42,375 bases of DNA from WQUF01 sp031549885 (lineage in GTDB: Bacteria > Bacillota > Clostridia > Clostridiales > Clostridiaceae): positions 1 to 42,375 of the forward strand of contig JAVBPD010000108.1 in assembly GCA_031549885.1 (NCBI GenBank). Direction: 5' to 3'. The notes beneath the pieces are model-generated. The model was given only the letters and a program-made list of their open reading frames with translations, ran no database searches and was not told the origin of the DNA. Positions 38,347-42,375 of the stretch are shown here, in pieces. Numbering within the stretch: position 1 is the stretch's first letter; each line of letters opens with the position of its first letter. A program made the translations under genes and the position numbers.

Positions 38347-39078
38347 TTATATAATCTCAAACATTCCAAAGGAAGCACCTGTACGACTTCCAAGTCCAGC
38401 CTTATATATAAATTTTAAAAGTTCAGGGTTTCCTTTCATAATAAAAGTTCCTATTGAACATTCAATTTTTTGATTATAATGTTTAACAACAGTTTTTTTA
38501 GAGTTTAAGGGCTCCAAATTAAAACCATCAACTATTTTTTCGTTAAGAAGGCCTCCAACCCTAACTTGATGTTTGATTATATCGTTAAGAGTTTTTTGAA
38601 ACTCGCTAGACTGAAAAGAATAATATAGATCTTTATTTCCATCTTTTATGTGTTTTCTAACACATAATGGTGATATAAACTTAATTTTTACTTGATTTAC
38701 ATTTATATCTTTTTCTAAGATTTTATTGATAGACCTTAAAGTCATGGAGTTTGAATTTCCAAGTGGACACTCTACATTTTTCATATTGTTTAATGCATTA
38801 TAAAAATTAATTCCAGCTTCATAATCATATGTTGAAAAATATAATTTAACTATATTTCCATCAAGCTCGATAATATCTTTATTAAACTTTGCATGTGGAA
38901 ATATAACTCCTAAACAAAATGGTTTCAAAGAAGTATTATGTTCATGGTAATATTTATCAAAATATTTACCATTTTTATAATTTGTCAATGATGCTTTTAA
39001 AAAACTAATAAATTGTTTTCTGTATTCAATAGATATGTAATTTTTCTTCAATTTAAACTGCAGACAGAACTTCATCAT
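38347..39078 (-). CDS. cas6: CRISPR RNA endoribonuclease Cas6
   Basis: 243 residues. The C-terminal glycine-rich loop GLGSRTGASFGMFEII is the Cas6 signature. FDKYYHEHNTSLKPFCLGVI near 40-59 contains His residues that could be catalytic, as in other Cas6. It cleaves repeats to make crRNA. AAGGAGGTGA directly precedes ATGATG. It is the first gene of the operon, with its promoter presumably in 39080-39200. Its maintenance as an intact gene suggests some repeat RNA is, or recently was, processed. Confidence 0.9.
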   Translation of the reverse strand: MMKFCLQFKLKKNYISIEYRKQFISFLKASLTNYKNGKYFDKYYHEHNTSLKPFCLGVIFPHAKFNKDIIELDGNIVKLYFSTYDYEAGINFYNALNNMKNVECPLGNSNSMTLRSINKILEKDINVNQVKIKFISPLCVRKHIKDGNKDLYYSFQSSEFQKTLNDIIKHQVRVGGLLNEKIVDGFNLEPLNSKKTVVKHYNQKIECSIGTFIMKGNPELLKFIYKAGLGSRTGASFGMFEII

Positions 39079-39231
39079 TTCACCTCCTTAAAAATAAAAT
39101 ATCTTACAATAAAATTAGTATTAACCTAAAATTTAAAAATAATTCTTACTATTTTTTGAATAATGATTGTTAGTTTTTTTTAAATTTTATATACACTAAA
39201 TTTTATGTAAAATATTTATGGTAAATAAATA

Positions 39232-39276
39232 AGGAACTGAAGCAAAACTGAAAAATTTCAGTAAGCAACAGTTCCT
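39232..39276. ncRNA. Stacked hairpin upstream of cas6, possible small RNA or terminator
   Basis: The outer arms AGGAACTG and CAGTTCCT (8 bp) enclose an inner ACTGAAA/TTTCAGT stem. AT-rich sequence with a T run (AAATTTTTT) follows on the plus strand at about 39295-39303. It could be a structured RNA, or a terminator for transcripts on either strand. The class is unassigned. Confidence 0.35.
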
Positions 39277-39327
39277 ATTAAGATTAATAAAATAAATTTT
39301 TTAAAAAATATTAAGGAAATTAGGATA

Positions 39328-39410
39328 TATATATTTCCAATATGGATATATTTAACAACTTAATGATGATATTCATTTTTACTATAATTTACATTCCAAT
39401 ATGGTTAAAT
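39328..39410. CRISPR. Degenerate CRISPR-like repeat pair upstream of cas6
   Basis: Two copies: 39387-39410 is the best match to the consensus (ATTTACATTCCAATATGG then TTAAAT), and 39328-39351 keeps TTCCAATATGGAT. They start 59 bases apart, leaving a 29-35 base spacer-like segment. A one-spacer mini-array of a good and a poor repeat is the layout of crRNA-like CreA elements beside I-B cascades, or a relic. Confidence 0.55.
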
Positions 39411-39551
39411 TGAGTTAATGAAATATAAGAATTTGAGTATTTATAATTAAATCTTGGATATCATTAATTATTATATCACTATTTTATTATATTATTCTAT
39501 AATTTAAAAAACTATATTGATTATTTAAATTTCTTATATATATTATGAAAA

Positions 39552-40562
39552 TTATTCATATCCATTAGGGTTTTTGCTCTGCCATCTCCAAGCATCTTCA
39601 CACATTTTAATAAGATCTCTTTCACATACCCATTTAAGTTCTCTATTTGCTTTAGTAGGATCAGAATAACATACTGCTGCATCTCCTTTTCTTCTGGGAA
39701 CTATTTTATAATTTATAGACTTTTTGCATACTTTAGAAAATGCATTTATTAAATCTAAAACACTATACCCTTTTCCTGTGCCAAGATTATAAACTAAAAC
39801 CCCTTCCTTATCTTTTAACTTCTCAAGGGCTCTTACATGGCCAATTGCCAAATCAACAACGTGAATATAATCTCTCACACCTGTACCATCAAATGTATCA
39901 TAATCATCTCCAAACACAGATAAACACTCTAATTTTCCTATTGCTACCTGAGTAATATATGGAACAAGATTATTAGGAATATCCTTTGGATTATCACCTA
40001 TTTTACCGCTGTCATGAGCGCCTATAGGATTAAAATATCTAAGCAATATAACATTCCAATCATTACAAGAATTATTTAAATCCCTAAATATATCCTCAAT
40101 CATGAGCTTTGTTCTTCCATAAGGGTTTTTAACAGAAAGCGGAAAATCTTCTTTTATAGGTACAGTTTTAGGTTCACCATACACTGTAGCAGAAGAGCTA
40201 AAAATTATATCCTTAATGCCATACTTATCCATGATTTCACATAAATTTATAGTTCCAATTATATTGTTTTTATAATATAGTAAAGGCTTTTCAACTGATT
40301 CACCTACAGCCTTTAAACCAGCAAAATGTATTACAGCTTCAATGTTCTCTTTTTTAAACACTTCTTCAACTTCATCTTTATTTAAAAGATCGCCTATATA
40401 AAACTTTAAATTTTTACCTGTTATTTCTTTTATTCTACCTATAACTTTTTCACTAGAATTAATTAAGTTATCAAATATCACAACTTCATATCCAGAATTT
40501 AATAATTCTACACATGTATGTGATCCAATATATCCTGCCCCTCCTGTGACTAAAATAGCCAT
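39552..40562 (-). CDS. galE: UDP-glucose 4-epimerase
   Basis: 336 residues starting MAILVTGGAGYIGSHTCVEL: the NAD-binding GxxGxxG at 7-13. The catalytic region has FSSSATVYGEPK near 123-134 and YGRTK (Tyr-xxx-Lys) near 148-152. RYFNPIGAH and GTGVRDYIHVVDLA are standard GalE motifs. It interconverts UDP-glucose and UDP-galactose for the Leloir pathway and cell-surface sugars. Full length. AAGGGTG precedes the ATG. Confidence 0.95.
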   Translation of the reverse strand: MAILVTGGAGYIGSHTCVELLNSGYEVVIFDNLINSSEKVIGRIKEITGKNLKFYIGDLLNKDEVEEVFKKENIEAVIHFAGLKAVGESVEKPLLYYKNNIIGTINLCEIMDKYGIKDIIFSSSATVYGEPKTVPIKEDFPLSVKNPYGRTKLMIEDIFRDLNNSCNDWNVILLRYFNPIGAHDSGKIGDNPKDIPNNLVPYITQVAIGKLECLSVFGDDYDTFDGTGVRDYIHVVDLAIGHVRALEKLKDKEGVLVYNLGTGKGYSVLDLINAFSKVCKKSINYKIVPRRKGDAAVCYSDPTKANRELKWVCERDLIKMCEDAWRWQSKNPNGYE

Positions 40563-40591
40563 AAAACATGCACCCTTTCTTTGTAATAATA

Positions 40592-41800
40592 TTAATAAGC
40601 AGAAGTTACTCTATTTGTCCTCTCATTACACAAAATCATTATCACAGCATAACTCAACAAAAAAATCGGAAAAAAATAAATTGAAATCTTTGATGTTAAA
40701 AATCCAAACATAGGAGGTAAAAAAGTAGTTCCTATGTAAGCAAAAGCCATTTGTAGCCCCATAATAGCTTGTGCATTTTGATTTCCAAAACGAATTGGAG
40801 TCTCATGCAAAAGTGAAGGAAAAATAGGAGCACACCCAAAGCCTAATATTAAAAAACCAAACCTTGAAACAAAATAAAATGGAATAAATAATAATAAAAT
40901 ACCTAAAAAAATGAAAAATTGTCCAATACGTACTAAAGATTTATTGCTTAATTTTTTTGATAAAACACCGCTTATAAATCTTCCTATAGTTATAAAAGTA
41001 TAAAAAGCAGACACTAATAAAGCTGCTTCACCAATAGATATGCCTTTAACCTTTACAAGAAAGCTTGATCCCCATAATCCCATTGTAGCCTCTATTCCAC
41101 AATAAAGAAAAAAAGTCATTAAAGCAGTTTTTACTCCTTTTAAATTCAAATTATAAAATATATTATTAGATTTAATATCTTTTATTTCTTGTAATTCATC
41201 TTTTATTGAACTTTCATTATTTATCTTACTCCAAAAAGGTAAAGAGAAAAATAAAATAATTACAAAAACAAATTGTATAATTGATACAGTTAAATATCCC
41301 ATTCTCCAAGATGGGCCATTGGTAATAAAAAAAGACATTATTATAGGGCTTATCAAAGCACCTACACCCCAGAAACAATGGAGCCAATTCATATGCCTAG
41401 CAGAATAATGCTTTGCCACATATCCATTTAAGGCTGCATCTATAGATCCTGCTCCTAATCCTAAAGGTATGGCCATTAAGAGAATATAAACAAAGGATTG
41501 AGAAAGAAAAAATCCAAATAAAGCAGAGGCTGTCATAAATACACTTATAAATACTATTTTTCCTGTTCCTAAAAGCTTAATCATTCTTGCGCTAAATAAA
41601 CTTGAAACAACAGTCCCAAAAGATATGATCATAGATGTAAATCCAGCAAAACTAAAATCAACCCCAAAACTAACTTGCATTGCAGGCCAAGCTACCCCAA
41701 GTAAGGAATCTGGTAACCCTAAATTAATAAAAACTCCATAAATTATCAATAAAAATAAAACTGCTATTATAACACCTCGATAATAATTATTTTTAAACAT
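40592..41800 (-). CDS. Major facilitator superfamily transporter
   Basis: 402 residues with about 12 hydrophobic segments, starting MFKNNYYRGVIIAVLFLLII. LGLPDSLLGVAWPAMQ in the first loop, GAGSIDAALNGYVAKHYSAR near 110-129 and FGCAPIFPSLLHETP near 330 are typical of FucP/BsfA-like MFS carriers. The substrate is unknown, possibly a sugar given galE downstream in the same direction 30 bases away. The ribosome site is weak. Confidence 0.85.
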   Translation of the reverse strand: MFKNNYYRGVIIAVLFLLIIYGVFINLGLPDSLLGVAWPAMQVSFGVDFSFAGFTSMIISFGTVVSSLFSARMIKLLGTGKIVFISVFMTASALFGFFLSQSFVYILLMAIPLGLGAGSIDAALNGYVAKHYSARHMNWLHCFWGVGALISPIIMSFFITNGPSWRMGYLTVSIIQFVFVIILFFSLPFWSKINNESSIKDELQEIKDIKSNNIFYNLNLKGVKTALMTFFLYCGIEATMGLWGSSFLVKVKGISIGEAALLVSAFYTFITIGRFISGVLSKKLSNKSLVRIGQFFIFLGILLLFIPFYFVSRFGFLILGFGCAPIFPSLLHETPIRFGNQNAQAIMGLQMAFAYIGTTFLPPMFGFLTSKISIYFFPIFLLSYAVIMILCNERTNRVTSAY

Positions 41801-42153
41801 TAATATTTTAACACAGTTATATAAATACTAAAAGCAACAAATTTATTTTTATAATTAATGAGAAAACTCAAATTTTTATACAAACCACCTTAAGCAACTT
41901 TCATAATTTTAAAGACTTAACTACACCTTGAAAAAATTGTAGTTTGGAATGTTACAACTATTTATAAAAAAACTATTCAAATTTTTTAGTTAAAAATCAC
42001 ATTTTTTATTATATATTAAACTAAAATTAACAATGTTAAAAATATTATTTATTGACTAAACTATAAATAAACCTTAAACTCATTATCTTTTTTTCAAGGT
42101 TTTTCGCTATAAATATTTAATTTATTTTTTAAATCTTAATTTTTTATAATAAC
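41801..42153. other. AT-rich intergenic region
   Basis: 350 bases with no credible ORF. A short inverted repeat, TTGTA/TACAA, lies near 41937-41958. On the minus strand it contains ACATTCCAA, nine bases shared with the CRISPR-like repeat, too little to call a copy. Confidence 0.4.
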
Positions 42154-42375
42154 CTACTTTATCTTTATCATTTCCCCAATTGTATTTGCTTCTAATTTTT
42201 TTAATATCTTTTCATCTATTATATTTTTTTCAACATAATATCCCATGTCATCTTTGTTATATTTAACTTTAAAGGCCTTTTTTATCTTTCCTCTCATATC
42301 TTTGCCTGCAAAATTTGCAGCATCTGTCCTTTTAAAGGATGCAACAATGTTAAGAAATGGGTTTACAAGCTCCCT
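42154..42375 (-). CDS. C-terminal fragment of an unknown protein
   Basis: 73 codons running off the right edge, stop at 42154. It reads RELVNPFLNIVASFKRTDAA, then FAGKDMRGKIKKAFKVKYNK, ending IGEMIKIK. Basic, with regular coding composition. I do not recognise the family, and no start is visible. Confidence 0.55.
   Translation of the reverse strand, partial: RELVNPFLNIVASFKRTDAANFAGKDMRGKIKKAFKVKYNKDDMGYYVEKNIIDEKILKKLEANTIGEMIKIK

Larger units (their letters stand above)
39079..39551. other. Intergenic region upstream of cas6 with hairpin and two repeat copies
   Basis: No gene of normal size. It holds the cas promoter region, a stacked hairpin at 39232-39276 and two CRISPR-like repeats at 39328 and 39387. 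A four-codon ATG-to-TAA frame at 39218-39232 has no ribosome site. Confidence 0.6.

Noticed and set aside
39218..39232. A CreT-type toxin mini-ORF
   Set aside because: There is an ATG-to-TAA frame of four codons but no ribosome site and no run of rare codons. It is kept only as part of the hairpin observation.
41930..41960. A further CRISPR-like repeat beyond the MFS gene
   Set aside because: Only nine bases (ACATTCCAA) match on the minus strand, and the rest of the unit is absent.

Overview
The window looks like a very AT-rich Clostridium-type Firmicute chromosome: strong GGAGG ribosome sites, A/T-ending codons, T-tailed hairpin terminators and clostridial protein families. It has two parts.

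Region 1 (1 to about 24,440) is the integrase-proximal part of a prophage; its left end lies outside the window. Most genes run on the minus strand: small early proteins (1-6.4 kb) including SSB, then a replication block (DnaB helicase, DnaC-like loader, replisome organizer with intragenic 33-bp repeats), a Sak4-like recombination ATPase, Gp157, an AbrB-like regulator and a tyrosine recombinase lacking its usual catalytic His. Scattered through it are about 14 XRE/Cro-CI-type HTH proteins. Ten sit in, or directly begin, five divergent repressor pairs (4.3-4.9, 12.5-13.0, 14.3-14.9, 17.9-18.6 and 19.8-20.3 kb). Each pair has its own repeated operator-like sequence, and in four pairs the two operators start 35-37 bp apart. 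The right end carries a large serine integrase. It abuts the 3' remnant of a TrmFO/GidA-like FAD gene, so the element probably inserted into that gene.

Region 2 (24.5-42.4 kb) is chromosome: a class V aminotransferase, a DUF1385 membrane protein, an RmlD-like reductase, an unknown protein, an alpha/beta hydrolase, a QueG-like Fe-S protein, tRNA-Lys(CTT), a rhodanese lipoprotein, a CoA-binding protein, a methyltransferase, a cysteine-synthase-like enzyme and a zinc-ribbon membrane protein. Then comes a four-gene type I-B Cascade operon (cas6-cas8b-cas7-cas5), followed in the window by galE, an MFS transporter and the end of one more gene. The Cascade operon has no cas3, cas4, cas1 or cas2. Diverged, closely spaced copies of one CRISPR-like repeat lie on both sides of it instead of a normal array. 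It may be a relic, or a Cascade kept for crRNA-like regulation.

One theme crosses both regions. Several genes have a strong ribosome site followed at normal spacing by ATA (once ATT), with no ATG/GTG/TTG in a usable place: four prophage genes (three HTH proteins and dnaC), one chromosomal Rossmann reductase, and an HNH-XRE fusion that also has an A-AAA-AAG slippery site. At least two prophage genes appear split by an in-frame TAA. All functions are inferred from reading the sequence; no database search was run.
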